DNA from: Gari tellinella
Taxonomy: Eukaryota > Mollusca > Bivalvia > Cardiida > Psammobiidae
Length of the DNA: 64,000 bases
NCBI GenBank assembly: GCA_922989275.2
Contig: OV277867.1
Location: forward strand, 37,502,070 to 37,566,069
Direction of reading: 5' to 3'
Shown: positions 21,108 through 31,595 of the stretch, one piece after another
Layout of the letters: each line of letters opens with the position of its first letter
Position numbering within the stretch: position 1 is the stretch's first letter
Translations under genes and position numbers: made by a program
Notes under the pieces: generated by a model
Told to the model about the DNA's origin: nothing
Database searches by the model: none
What the model saw: the letters and a program-made list of their open reading frames with translations, nothing else

Positions 21108-22045
21108 TATTCAGTCAATGCATTGATACACTGTATTTAAAATGTAAAGACGGTTAATAATATATCAAAAAACCTTTTGGACTTATAAGTGTATTTCAAT
21201 TAGCTTAATTTCTGACACTTTGAGAGCAAATTACATGTGGCTATTTTGGAAATGTCTTACATTTCATGAATACATTTTATTAGGGTTGATCAGTTATATT
21301 TATTCACTCAATACGTTGATACACCTTATTCAAATTGTAAAACTCTTATTGAGTATTTGACGATAATTGGAATGTCAGGGTAAGGGTTAAAGATTGTTCT
21401 AAAACACTAGTACGAAATGCAGTTAGGACGCATTTACTAAGGGAATTATATGTACTGCTGCAATGTATTACAACAAACAACAGCCCATGGTAACAATAAA
21501 TCGTAGTAGCTTTAAACTTTGCTGTAAAGAATGAGAATTCTCACTGATCGCCACAATTTATGGTCAACAACTGTCAGAAGGAATTGCATGTTATTGATTC
21601 ACGAATTTTATCAGCAGGCGCGGAGCTTAGTGTTTACGAGACTGAGACGACAAATGACCTGCTATAAAGGATCCTAAGACATTGTCAGCATCGCAAATGG
21701 TCGCTGAAAGGAGCATCAAAACTGCAACCGTACAGATTATAGTACAACTACATCTGTGTATTATCTATGAAAAGAGATTACCAGACTGATTGTTTAGGAG
21801 ATCAGTTTAGACAAAACACAGTGATCATCAAAAGTTTTCCCTCTGATCAAGGTAATAAAAACTGCATGAAATACAACCAAAGACATGCTACGCATGCGTA
21901 AGTGTTTAAAAAGTGACGATCCTGATCTGTTTATGCAATAAGTCTGGGCGGAGTGGTGGGGGTTTACGAAAAGGCCAATGTACCATTGACGAATGTGTTC
22001 CAAATTAGACTTTCAATTTATTTATAAAAAATAACCTTTTGATGC
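21108..22045. other. Nothing recognised
   Basis: Unique-looking AT-rich DNA with no supported exon or repeat. Confidence 0.45.
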
Positions 22046-22050
22046 CTTAA

Positions 22051-22295
22051 CCCTTTCCCTCATGGAAGCGACTTTTAGCGTATTTAATTTATCACTCCGC
22101 TGAAGAAAAGTAGTTCCAGTTTATACCCTCATGAACAATTACCATTACAAATATTTTATATAGCCTAGCAGATTTTAGCTTAAAGCAGGCTGAAAGTAAA
22201 GCAGAATGTGCCTTATGGCACATTCTGCTTTACTTTCAACCTGCTTTAAGTGATCACCTGTCTTCAAAACTAGGAACAGGCTATGAGGTAAGGGG
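22051..22295. mobile_element. Family B MITE, 245 bp, TTAA flanked
   Basis: TTAA (22047-22050) then CCCTTTCCCTCATG, and GAGGTAAGGGG then TTAA (22296-22299). The core II palindrome includes AAAGCAGAATGTGCC and its inverse GGCACATTCTGCTTT. The T/A pair replaces C/G of the 5828 copy, so both arms changed together. Confidence 0.87.
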
Positions 22296-22299
22296 TTAA

Positions 22300-22655
22300 A
22301 ATCGCAATGAACTCTTCCTATGTGCTTGCTAGAATATCTAATGTTAAACATAAAAGGGTGGTCTAAAGTGAAACTGCAGTGTTTTGTCCGTCAAGCAGAT
22401 CATTTCATTCAACAAGCAGTGCTGACTCTAATGACACGCTACCAATTGCCGCCTCTTAGTAGGGTTTTGTGCTGTTTTGCTTACCGATATGTGCTCATAT
22501 CTATTTTGTACATGATAGTTTATAATTGTTGAAATACGAATATGCGAACAACAGGAAAGTGGGACAGTCAATGTCATTTGCAAATGCAGTATGACCTGAA
22601 TCCGAAAATGAACTATTCTGAACTTATGGTGTTTGTTCTGATTGTTCTTAACTCT
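22300..22655. other. Nothing recognised
   Basis: No supported exon or repeat family. Confidence 0.4.
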
Positions 22656-22900
22656 TTTATGATTCAATTTACCGTGAGGTATTTAACTGCGTCACATCTA
22701 TATTGTCGTCTGCTTCAATATGCTTGTCTGCAATATTGGTTCATATTTAGATTTAAGGCAGTATAACTGACGTAATTTAAAAAAATAAAATTGGTTAACA
22801 GTTTTGATCCTGATCAGACGCCGAGCTAAGCGGCGTGTGATCAGAATTAAAAATGTTTCCAACAGCGCTTTATGACGCATTTGAGAGTGAAATAGTTAAA
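22656..22900. repeat. Family A MITE (GTCGTCTGC subfamily)
   Basis: ATTGTCGTCTGCTTCAATAT and TTGTCTGCAATATTGG, TTAAGGCAGTATAACTGACG, TTTTGATCCTGATCAGACGC, a slightly decayed core, and the right end CATTTGAGAGTGAAATAG then TTAA. Confidence 0.75.
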
Positions 22901-23595
22901 CAAGAAGATGCAAATGATTTCCATAAATACCGCGTAATGCAGCTGCAAGCTGCAAATATGTCTGTATTACTTGTGGTTTGCATTAATGTGAAACCTTTTC
23001 TAACGTACGACAATTGACTTGATTTTAGATAGCAGATTGGCGTTCATTTGATGTATTACTCAAAGGATTTCTGTTCTATTCTGGAATAACAGGTTGCTGC
23101 CGACTAGGGCTAAGCCAGTCCAACAATTGATGATGGCTTCTTTCAAACCGTCTTGTTATCAATTTATCCAGACTAAGAGTCGGCGAAATGCATATTGTGT
23201 CTCGTCCTCCGTTAGCCATTAATCAAATTAAAGTGGCGGCTAGATTGATCCAATTTCAAGTGCTCATTTGAGCGAACTGCATTTGAATTATCATTTATTT
23301 CGTTATCCCAGAGGTACCGCCAGAACAAACAGTGCCAGAAGCAATCTACTGTCTGTGACATTTTTTCTGAAGATATTTATTCACTCTGGCATCGCTTTGG
23401 GAAATAAAGTTAATTATAACTATATGAGTATTTTTGTTATCTCCGCGTACTAACTAAATAACATATATCGAGGGTAATAGTTTTGCTAGGAGAAATTGAT
23501 AACAAATATAAAACAAAATGAAAACTTCTCTTTCGACAGTTGAGAGCTGGAACAAACACCAGGTAACTCGAAATGAAGTATGTTTTTCAATTGGT
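22901..23595. other. Unassigned DNA
   Basis: Contains the possible partner (about 23150-23270) of the dispersed repeat noted at 13712-14120. No exon supported. Confidence 0.35.
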
Positions 23596-23596
23596 T

Positions 23597-23725
23597 GAAA
23601 AAGACGAAGATCGTGTTGGACTACGGTACAATGGCTCGTGGCTTCGATTCCCCGCCGTAGATGCGGCCTGACTAGGGGATTATTTCCAGATCCCCAAGTA
23701 TGTACAGGAATGTTCTTGAACAAAA
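23597..23725 (+). repeat. tRNA-derived SINE fragment (Arg-ACG-like head)
   Basis: GTTGGACTACGGTACAATGG resembles an anticodon arm with loop CTACGGT, and GGCTTCGATTCCCCGCCG resembles a T arm/box B. The D arm is degraded. The body GATTATTTCCAGATCCCC follows. Confidence 0.45.
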
Positions 23726-24023
23726 TATGTACCGCGAATTGCTAACACACCATATGTTAGCAGTGCTCAACATTGTAGTCAATATGGATCAATGATCAGG
23801 CGTGTGAATGTCCAGTCGGTTGAGTACTTGGATCCAGTATGTTACATAATCAAAAAGTCTTTTCTCGTTTGATAGCTTTTTGCGTTTGTGTTGGCTAGAA
23901 ACAATATATTTTTCTGAGACAAACAGAACTTTATAAAGATTCGGCAATGCAGCTATACTATAGAACACACTCAATATGTAATTCTCTCCGTAAGATATTG
24001 TTCTTTATTGCAAGTAGCAGGAC
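23726..24023. other. Nothing recognised
   Basis: No supported feature. Confidence 0.4.
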
Positions 24024-24213
24024 CCCGTTTCATAAAACTTCATACGACAAATGTTGTCGTAAGACAAAATTTAAAAATACATTTAATCTCTGATTTCTCT
24101 ATCTAATCCTGTCTTGTGACATCTTTTTGGAATCATCTTTTCAAGACAGGATTAGATGGAGAACTAAATAATAATTTAGAGTTTTATAATCTGACGAAGT
24201 TTTATGAAACGGG
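24024..24213. repeat. Family H palindromic MITE
   Basis: CCCGTTTCATAAAACTTCAT at the left and, inverted, GAAGTTTTATGAAACGGG at the right. The arms read CTATCTAATCCTGTCTTG and CAAGACAGGATTAGATGG. Between them lie GACATCTTTTTGGAATCAT and CTTTT. Confidence 0.8.
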
Positions 24214-24285
24214 TACCAGATGTCGAATACAAAAACAAATGTCAATAGGCAATAAAATTATCTCAGACGAGGGTGTTTACCCTTT

Positions 24286-24385
24286 CACTGCAAACGGTGC
24301 CATTTCAAAAAATTTGGATATAAATCAGACACCGCGTGACGCTGCGTCTGATCAGGGTCTAAACCGTGTGTCACTCGTTTAAACA
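24286..24385. repeat. Family A MITE, right part lost
   Basis: CCCTTTCACTGCAAACGG at the left, then ATCAGACACCGCG TGA CGCTGCGTCTGATCAGG and GTGTGTCACTCG. The long inner spacer is missing. Confidence 0.65.
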
Positions 24386-24720
24386 TTTCTTTAATCAAAC
24401 TAGCGTTTCGTTCAACATACCAATTGTAGTCCATTGCGCATGCACGCGTCAAAAATAACGCTTCTACTTTAGTGTTTTTGAATTTCAGCAGCTATACAGT
24501 GTGTATAAAGACTAATGGCGTTCACGGTACAGACCATACTGGCCTATCGGTTCACATACATCGTGTGCAAATTTTAACACTACTTGCACGCACAAGGATG
24601 ATTTACTTTTTTATTGACTACCGTGTTTATTTTGTCGATAAAAAATAAACAATTCTAGATCTTCTGATTTTTATTTAATGATGTTACAATAGTGTTAGAT
24701 ATAGCAAGTAGCTTTAAAAG
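24386..24720. other. Nothing recognised
   Basis: No supported feature. Confidence 0.4.
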
Positions 24721-24722
24721 AT

Positions 24723-25056
24723 ACAGTTATCCCTCTCTATATCGGCACTTTAACGATTCCCTACGTACACCAATGCTTGTTGCTGTTCTCCAAACAAGAC
24801 TATTATGACGAATTCTTTCACTGCTGCGATATCGTCTGCTTCTTTGTTTAAGACTTCCATCTACTGTTTTTCTCATAGTTACACATTGACCATTTCGAAG
24901 AAATATAAATACGAGTGGCAAACAGTTTCAATTCTGATCAGACGACGTGTAAGTCGGCTTCTGACATAGATTCGAACGGTTTGCATTTAAATAGTAACAA
25001 CACACATACACACACAATATTTGTCTCTAATTGGGTGTTGTTGTAGATTATATTGT
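24723..25056. repeat. Decayed family C MITE
   Basis: CAGTTATCCCTCTCTATATC at the left, ATCGTCTGC, GAGTGGCAAACAGTTTCAAT, core TGATCAGACGACGTG/AAGTCGGCTTCTGACA, then CTAATTGGGTGTTGTTGTAG at the right. Confidence 0.68.
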
Positions 25057-25344
25057 TGTTGTTTTATAACAACGCACACAACCCGACATAAATGTTTTGC
25101 TGACATACATTTTTTGCTTTTAGCTTAACTACAGTTTATATTCCGACAAACGATGCTACTTTTGAGTGGCTGCAAATGTTAAGCAATGAATATAAGTGTT
25201 TAGGCAACCCTAATTTGTATACTTAGTCCCACAAGCGAAACAATACGCATACAGCACGCATATTTAGTAGCTTACTTTGCATGGGATGTAGCATTCGTTG
25301 CAGTGATGGCATTGTGAAACCTTTTCAATACTTAAACACTAATA
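25057..25344. other. Nothing recognised
   Basis: No supported feature. Confidence 0.4.
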
Positions 25345-25651
25345 CAGTGTTCCCTCTCTATAACGGCCCTCCAAAAAACGAATCCATCCTTACAACGACG
25401 CTCGCCGTAATTCCCTAAACAAACAAATTCAGGCTAACTCTTTAACTGCTGCAAAGTTACATAATGGACATTTTGACAGAAAAACCTTAATGACGAGTGA
25501 CAAACAGCTTGTATCCAGATCAGACACCGCGTCTGATCTAGATTCAATCTGTTTGCATTGTTAGCTAACGTCCCTCTCTGTAACGACTCTCTCCGAACAA
25601 TGCACACATTTGTTGGCTCCAACTGGGTGTCGTTGTAGAGAGGAAGCACTG
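25345..25651. mobile_element. Family C MITE
   Basis: TA|CAGTGTTCCCTCTCTA at the left and GTCGTTGTAGAGAGGAAGCACTG at the right. The core is shortened but symmetric: CCAGATCAGACACCGCG then TCTGATCTAGATTC. Confidence 0.8.
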
Positions 25652-26490
25652 TTTACTCATGTTTTTTCATGGTTAGTAATAAATCCTGTTTTGAGTAATG
25701 ACCCAGATAACAGCTTTAAAGCCATAGAATAAATTTAATTACTGAATGCACACAGAATCGTTTCAAAATGCACAAACCGAACACAGGAGTTCACATTTGA
25801 TCTTCAAACAAATATCATAATCAGTCGGTTTGAAAGCTTTGATACTTGATACTCTTAAAAGCTATCAAATGCACATCGATCAAAAGAACTCGTTCCTATT
25901 AAAGTATGATTATTAATTACCTAGTGTTTGCACTCGAACAATTAATCTTTCAAACTATTTTATAAGCAGATATTCAGGGTAAAACAGCAAAGACCTAAAA
26001 CTGTGATACATAACGGCAACTCTTGTTTCTGAAAAGTGTGGTTATTAAGATTAAACTTATTGCCGCGAATATAAATGTCTTTGTCATACAACTTAACAGT
26101 GAGTGGGTGGGCCTCATAAAAGTGTATTCGGGTTATTCAGCAACATTACTTTTCTCAGAAACACCTAAATGCATTCAATATTCTATATCACGAACTTCTA
26201 ACTGAAGTTTTTCGGTTTTTCTAGAGTTGACTATTAGTTTTCGACATCGCTTAAATCGAATACATCCTTATTTCAAACGTGGCGAATGTTAATTTTAAAA
26301 ACGGAAATGTTCGAATTAGGCGAGTTCGGAATATTAACATTTGACTGTACATAATGAAGACACATATGTCATTGATCAACAGTAGAAGTTATTGACGTTG
26401 TATATCCGTCAATTTCTTAGACATTGTCGATACTTGTTCACTTTAGCAATTTATGCTGTGTTCATTATATAAAGTCATGTTATAGGCGTA
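25652..26490. other. Nothing recognised
   Basis: No supported exon or repeat. Confidence 0.45.
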
Positions 26491-26496
26491 GAAAAT

Positions 26497-26846
26497 ATCG
26501 CGTTCCCTCTCTACAACGATACCCAATGTCGGACTAAAAATGGGTGCGTTGTTCGGAGAGAGAGATTATGGGGAGGAAATTTGGATTACATTTGCAAACA
26601 GCTTGAATTCAGATCAGACACCGTGTATCGGATCTAGATTCAAGCTGTTGGTTACTCTTCATTAAGTTTTTTGTCAAAATGTTCAATATGTAACATTGAG
26701 AAAAAACAGCAGACGACAATTTTAAGGATACAATATTGCAGCAGTAAAATCGTTATATATAAATGTCCTATTTAGGGAAGTGCGACATGGGTCGTTGTAA
26801 GGAAGAAGTCGTTGTTGGGAGGGCCGTTGTAGGGAGGGAGCATTGC
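26497..26846. repeat. Family C MITE
   Basis: CGTTCCCTCTCTACAACGAT at the left, GTGCGTTGTTCGGAGAGAG, CAAACAGCTTGAATTCAGAT, a shortened core (CAGACACCGTGTATCG, GATCTAGATTCAAGC) and GGCCGTTGTAGGGAGGGAGC at the right. Confidence 0.75.
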
Positions 26847-27340
26847 ACGACGGTTTTGCGTAAAACAAAGGTAAGTATAATATCAATTCTTCTTTAAACA
26901 AGAAAAGCAGAACTGTCGACGAACTTAACTGACATGCCTTTACATCATAAAACAAAGTTTATTAATAAAAGCAAATTAGCATTTCTCGAAGGAGGTGTTA
27001 AAGCTATTTATATTTATTTTATAACTTTTCTTATAACTTGATGTCGATAAAGACAGATATATGCCAAGTACATCTTGTCCATTTAAAAAGGTGAGGGTTG
27101 ATTTTATCAATATATTGCAAAATGACGGGGAAAACAAACTTTGATCAGTGCGTTCTTGTACAAACCATTAGATCAGGTTCGACAGTGTTCGTAGACCGTT
27201 TACTAAGACAGTCTGTGTGAATGACTCATAAATTCATAACATTGACGCATGTTCTGCTTTGTTTTATCTATTATAGATTTTAAGGGTGGGTAAATAATGC
27301 AGGATACGAATTATACGGAAGGCTTCTTGTGGTATTTAAC
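26847..27340. other. Unassigned, with a decayed F-like copy
   Basis: CAATATATTGCAAAATGACG and CTTTGATCAGTGCGTTCTTG, then GACAGTGTTCG at about 27105-27195 resemble family F. Nothing else supported. Confidence 0.4.
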
Positions 27341-27341
27341 C

Positions 27342-27560
27342 TTGTCAATACCATGACGTCATCTGTTTTAAACTAGTGCCGTCTGTTTCTGCTTTTTAAA
27401 TTGAAACGTTTTGGTTCTTTTATATATTATCAAAATTGAATGTTTAAGTACTTTGACTGGAGATATCTTGATATAAGAGTCAAATAATTTAGAGTCTGGT
27501 CATACGTCGCGTTACGCGACGTCTGAGCAGAATCTACACTATTTTTTGATAAAAGCAGTA
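27342..27560. repeat. Family A MITE
   Basis: TTTAACCTTGTCAATACCATG at the left; core CATACGTCGCG TTA CGCGACGTCTGAG, in which the TCGCG/CGCGA pair replaces CCGCG/CGCGG of other copies on both arms; right end GCAGTAAGGTATTG. Confidence 0.72.
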
Positions 27561-27736
27561 AGGTATTGATAACATTGTGGAGTCGTCTATATTTTGTTTA
27601 TTTCAAAGATGAACAGCATGCATAGATACAAGAATACCATTGCATCGAGTATCTGATATTTGTATGAAAGTCAAATTAACTTGAACACGAGATTCGATAC
27701 TACTTTTATCGTGGGGGTTTTGTTTTTAATTGATTA

Positions 27737-27935
27737 ATATATATATATATATAATAATGAAGAAGGAACTCGATGCTGGAAATAGCGTCATTAACGTCAT
27801 GAGAAGTCAGCTGGCCGCTGTGGTGTAGTGGTTAGCATACTGGACCGGAAATCCAGAGACCCATGGTTCGATTCCCGGCCGTGGCGGCTGATTTTTCATT
27901 ACGTCTTTTTCCGATATATATAATATATATATAAT
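27737..27935. repeat. Imperfect palindrome around a tRNA-like sequence, bounded by (TA)n tracts
   Basis: Both ends are TA dinucleotide runs. Just inside, ACGTCATGAGAAGTCAGC (left) and the right-side GCTGATTTTTCATTACGT are imperfect inverse repeats. A tRNA-like sequence fills the centre. Confidence 0.5.
27814..27885 (+). tRNA. tRNA-like sequence or tRNA pseudogene (anticodon position GGA)
   Basis: Box A (TGGTGTAGTGG) and box B (GGTTCGATTCC) are good matches to RNA polymerase III promoters. The 72-nt sequence folds with acceptor GCCGCTG/CCGTGGC (one mismatch) and a perfect anticodon stem CTGGA/TCCAG with loop CCGGAAA. The T stem has two mismatches and position 33 is C instead of T. GGA would be a Ser anticodon, but there is no long variable arm, so a working tRNA-Ser is unlikely. 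It is probably a tRNA-derived relic or SINE head. No CCA is encoded. Confidence 0.5.
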
Positions 27936-28014
27936 GAATATTACAAGTATACTGACAAAGCAAATATAATATAAAATTCATTTGTGTCTAAACTTTGAAA
28001 TCATGTTAGGTTAA

Positions 28015-28203
28015 ACTTATCTCAAAAGTAGTGTTGGAACGTTAAAATTAGCATGCTTTCCTTTGACGACCATCCAACTTTTTCAGACAATCTTTATTAT
28101 CTCGCCAGAACCCAAATCACCAAGTGATAAACTCAAACTGTACATGGAAGAGATTCACTCGTTATTGCATCACCAAAGATGCATTCAAATTAATGTCAAG
28201 TGA
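28015..28203 (+). CDS. Exon candidate, unrecognised protein
   Basis: A frame is open for 62 codons to TGA (28201). A good acceptor, CCAACTTTTTCAG|ACAATC, lies at 28096/28097. From there 35 codons read TIFIISPEPKSPSDKLKLYM followed by a short helix-like segment EEIHSLLHHQR. CAA|GTGAAA at the end could be a donor, or the TGA may be the true stop. The strand-helix pattern is protein-like, but I cannot assign a fold. It could be a lone exon, a captured gene fragment or a chance frame. Confidence 0.35.
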   Translation, partial: TYLKSSVGTLKLACFPLTTIQLFQTIFIISPEPKSPSDKLKLYMEEIHSLLHHQRCIQINVK

Positions 28204-28361
28204 AAACAAAACACGGAGATGATCTAAAACGTGAACAAGAGTGATGCATTGATAGTCATCTGTCTTTGAAGATCAACAGGCTACCTATGTCAGCGGTTGC
28301 CTAATACAGATTTGATTCTAAAGCCCTACGTAAAATAGGAAAATAAAAAAAATATTTTTAA

Positions 28362-28558
28362 CCCCTTCACTGCCGTAACGTCATCAATTTTAAACAATTG
28401 TCGTCTACTTTTATTTCTCAAGGTATGTTGACTGAAGAAATAATGAAATGAGTGTCAAACAGTTTGTATCCTGATCAGACGCCGCGTTACGCGGCGTCTG
28501 ATCAGGATCCAAACTGTTTTCAAATAACTACTGTACTCGGGGTAAGGTAGTGAATTGG
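28362..28558. mobile_element. Family A MITE, well preserved, TTAA flanked
   Basis: TTAA (28358-28361) then CCCCTTCACTGCCG, and GGTAGTGAATTGG then TTAA (28559-28562). Core I is TCCTGATCAGACGCCGCG TTA CGCGGCGTCTGATCAGGA with one mismatch between the outer arms. Confidence 0.88.
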
Positions 28559-28589
28559 TTAATGGTATCACGGCTAGAATGAATGCTAC

Positions 28590-28810
28590 AGTACCCCCTT
28601 CCTACAACGGCCCTCCAAACAACGAATCCCTCCTTAAAACAATGCTTGCCTATGTTCAGCAAAAAGGCAATTATATTCAACCTTTTCACGACTGAACTAT
28701 CAATTGCTAACAATTGTAGTCTGCATTATTTCTCACATCTGCATGCTAAATATTAAGAAAACAACATAATGACGAATGACAGACAGCTTGAATCCAGATC
28801 AGACGCCGCG
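28590..28810. repeat. Family C MITE truncated in its core
   Basis: CAGTACCCCCTTCCTACAAC at the left, then GGCCCTCCAAACAACGAATC and GACAGACAGCTTGAATCC. It stops abruptly after CAGACGCCGCG, the first core arm. The exon candidate follows. Confidence 0.75.
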
Positions 28811-28819
28811 AAATTCTTA

Positions 28820-29119
28820 GAAAGTTACCATGGATAATACTAGTTTCTCTTTGGTATATCGCTTACTGCTATGGGATTTCAGAAATATAACCACATTAGT
28901 TTTAGAAGCAGGATGACCTGTTTCCATACATTGTTTCACATCAAAAGTAGAGACTTTTAAATAAGGGTTTTCAATCTCTCGTATTATTTTGTGACCTTTG
29001 TGCACGGGGGTATTGCAAATCATGATATGATTCTCGCCTGAATTGTTATCTGGCTTAAGTCTCTTTCTCTTTGCGAGATCTATTAAAACGTATTTCCAGT
29101 TATCTGTCTTTATTTTCAG
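28820..29119 (-). CDS. Exon candidate with a consensus donor, unrecognised protein
   Basis: The minus-strand frame is open for 100 codons. Up to residue 84 or so the composition is protein-like: DNWKYVLIDLAKRKRLKPD, then HIMICNTPVHKGHKIIREI and DVKQCMETGHPASKTNVVIF. The strong donor CATAGCA|GTAAGC places the exon end at 28867. Upstream, CTAAC resembles a branch site and AAAG or GACAG could be the acceptor, but there is no pyrimidine tract. So this is probably an internal exon of about 240 bp of an unknown minus-strand gene. I recognise no domain. Neighbouring DNA both ways is MITE-rich, as introns here are. Confidence 0.45.
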
Positions 29120-29310
29120 TTAGTCTTGACATATTCAGTCCCAGGATAGATGACCTAGTGCCTGAACACAATATTCCTTACAACTAATATCTCTAGAGAT
29201 TATTGTCGTTCTTATCATTGAAATCTAGAACAAATGCCTGAGATTCCAATCGAAACTATCAACGTGTTGACGGATATTTATACATATTTATGCCCCACCA
29301 CTTTTTACTA
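29120..29310. other. Nothing recognised
   Basis: Possibly intronic relative to the candidate exon at 28867-29119. Confidence 0.3.
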
Positions 29311-29514
29311 CAGTAGAACCTCTCTATTACGACCACTAAATTTTGTCAAATACTAGTTGTTTAAGATAGGTGAATGCTTAAAGCAATGTAAAAGTGAAAC
29401 AGAAAGCTCCTACGGGAGCTTTCTGTTTCACTTTCACATTGCTTTTAGCCGGCACCTGTCTTGAATACTGCCAATTAGCCTTCATTTTAGTGGTCGTAAT
29501 AGAGAGGTTCTACT
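29311..29514. mobile_element. Family E MITE, 204 bp, well preserved
   Basis: TA|CAGTAGAACCTCTCTATTAC at the left and GTAATAGAGAGGTTCTACTG|TA at the right, perfect over 20 bp. The core II palindrome is GTGAAACAGAAAGCTCC TACG GGAGCTTTCTGTTTCAC, with outer arms AAAGCAATGT and ACATTGCTTT. Confidence 0.9.
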
Positions 29515-29595
29515 GTATTTGAGGTGCTCCCTTCAGTTCATAAATCTTAAATCAAGGTATTCAAACTAAGGAAACAGCCATACTTTTTTCTGGTA

Positions 29596-30290
29596 CAGTA
29601 CTTCCTCTGTACAACAACAGTCGATGGTAAACTAATATACAGTGCTCCCTCCCTACAGCGGCCTTCCGAACAACGACTCCCTCCTTACAACGACCCTTGT
29701 TGCTGTTCCCAAGACAATACATTTATGTGCCACTTTTTCATGGCTGCAATACAGTCTGCTTAAATGTGTCGTTTTTCTTATTTCCTCAAAGTTAGAGATA
29801 AGTGAACATTTTGATAGAATAAATACAATGACGATTGACAAACAGTTTGAATCTAGATCAGACGCCGCGTTACGCGGCGTCTGGTCTGGTTTAAACCTGT
29901 TTGCAAATGTAAGCAAAATCTTACTGTTCCCTCCCTATTACGACTCCCTCCGAAAAACGCACACAATATTTGTCTGCCATTGGTAGTCGTTGTAGGGAGG
30001 GAACACTGTACTGTATTGTTCGGATGGGGTTTTATTGGGAGAGAAGGTAATACTTTTGGCTTACGTACAAAAAGCTTGAAACTAGTTTACTTGTGAAAAA
30101 AATATCTTTTGTCAGTATGTCCATTTTGATGTAACGTTGAGAAAACACAGCAGACGACACTTTAAAACAACGATTTTCAACAATAAAAACTGTAGATATA
30201 AATGTCTCGCTTAGGAAGACTGTCAAGTATTGTTGTAAGGAGGGAATCGTTGTTCGGCAGACCGTTATAGGCAGGAAGAAACTTTAGTTT
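29596..30290. mobile_element. Family C MITE split by another family C copy
   Basis: Its left end CAGTACTTCCTCTGTACAAC runs to 29639. The other copy occupies 29640-30008. The host element resumes with CTGTATTGTTCGGATGGGG, GAGAAAACACAGCAGACGAC and GGCAGACCGTTATAGGCAGG. Its own core is nearly gone. Confidence 0.75.
29640..30008. mobile_element. Family C MITE nested in another family C copy
   Basis: TA (29638-29639) then CAGTGCTCCCTCCCTAC; GTTGTAGGGAGGGAACACTG then TA (30009-30010). Core TAGATCAGACGCCGCG TTA CGCGGCGTCTGGTCT. Removing it with one TA restores the host copy. Confidence 0.87.
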
Positions 30291-31035
30291 GACGTTTATG
30301 TTGACGCCGAATTGCTCGACAGCTGACCAGATTCAAACTGGTGAGATGTTAGTTGCATATAAGACAGTTGTTCCGCTCAAATACACATGCAACCTTGTGA
30401 CAAATATCAGGAATTATAGACAGGTTGAAGTTATGTAGAACATTTGTAACTCATAACTGCCATGTAGATGATAAAACTTTAGCAAACATCTTCTTAAGGT
30501 AATATCTGCAAGTTCTGTGTTATGCAGTATCCTTCTTTCAAATCCCCGATGCGTTTCAAAACACGTGTCGGTCGACACATGTTTATCTATATCCACAAGT
30601 GGAAAATGGAAACACAACCTTTCAGTTTGATATACTGACCTATTTTAACAGTTACATCATGTTTGTGATCGAATAATAGTGTGCAAAGATGTAAATGGAT
30701 AAAGTAAATGATGCGTTCTTTTTCATCATATTGATGGAATAAAGTTTCTGAAGATTAATATAACAAGGTATAATTTATTGAAAATATTTATATCTGCTAT
30801 ATGTAGTAAAACATTACGAATAACATTAATTTGCCATAATCATAGGTGTACGCTAACCTCATTTATCAAAACGACTTGCATGGGAGGAAAGCCTCAGAAC
30901 GGAAACCCTGTCTTTGTTAACATTATTCGACTGTATAGGCCGATTTTATTCAACTGGCAAGGGTAGCTAACCTTTGACAAAGATAAACTAATTTACTTTT
31001 GACTCTAGGGTTTATAGGTTTAGTTCCGTGTTATA
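30291..31035. other. Unassigned
   Basis: Holds two weakly coding-like frames (30414-30617 minus, 30778-30966 plus) without good splice signals, so no gene is called. No repeat family recognised. Confidence 0.35.
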
Positions 31036-31112
31036 TCAGCTTTTGAACGCACTTCCCCTGTGTGAAAAGAGCGCTATATAATTCTGGTATAATAATAATA
31101 TTAATAATAATA
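31036..31112 (+). repeat. SINE/LINE 3' end with (AAT)n tail
   Basis: CTTTTGAACGCACTTCCCCT, GTGTGAAAAGAGCGCTATAT, then AATTCTGGT and AATAAT repeats. Same terminus as 14755-14855 in the opposite orientation. Confidence 0.65.
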
Positions 31113-31176
31113 TCGCTATTGTCAACTTGAAGGAACACAATATATGCGTGCACCAACACCCACGTGCAATTGGTGT

Positions 31177-31449
31177 ATACAGTCCTCCCTCTCTACAACA
31201 CAACCCAATGGAAGACAAAGATTGCGTGTGTTTTTCCTAGGAAATTGTTATAGGAAGAGAAATTAAGACTTGGTTAACATTTACAAACAGATTGAATCCA
31301 GATCAGATGCCGCGTTACGCGGCATCTGATCTGGAGTCACGCTGTTTGTCATTCTTAATTATCGTGTTGTCAAAATGTCCATTGATATGTTATGTTGAGA
31401 AAAAGTCGGCAAACGACAACGGTAAATTCCGATGATAAAAGAACGTGCT
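31177..31449. repeat. Family C MITE, right end removed at the FB3 boundary
   Basis: CAGTCCTCCCTCTCTACAAC at the left. Core CCAGATCAGATGCCGCG TTA CGCGGCATCTGATCTGG, with the T/A pair replacing C/G on both arms. The element stops where FB3 begins, and its missing right part is not found after FB3. Confidence 0.78.
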
Positions 31450-31595
31450 GCCGGTGTAACGAAGTATTTTGACCCCCATCGAAAAATGACCCCCGGTCAT
31501 AATTCGACGACGAAGAATGACCCCCGGTCATTTTTCGATATCGTACAATGACTTGACATAACTAGGAAAACTTGAATTGTTCACTTACATTTTCA

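Noticed and set aside
29311..29514. Hairpins as transcription terminators
   Set aside because: The many strong hairpins are MITE cores; intrinsic terminators are a bacterial feature and do not apply here.
30414..30617. 67-codon minus-strand frame
   Set aside because: It needs a non-ATG start and has no convincing donor; composition alone is not enough.
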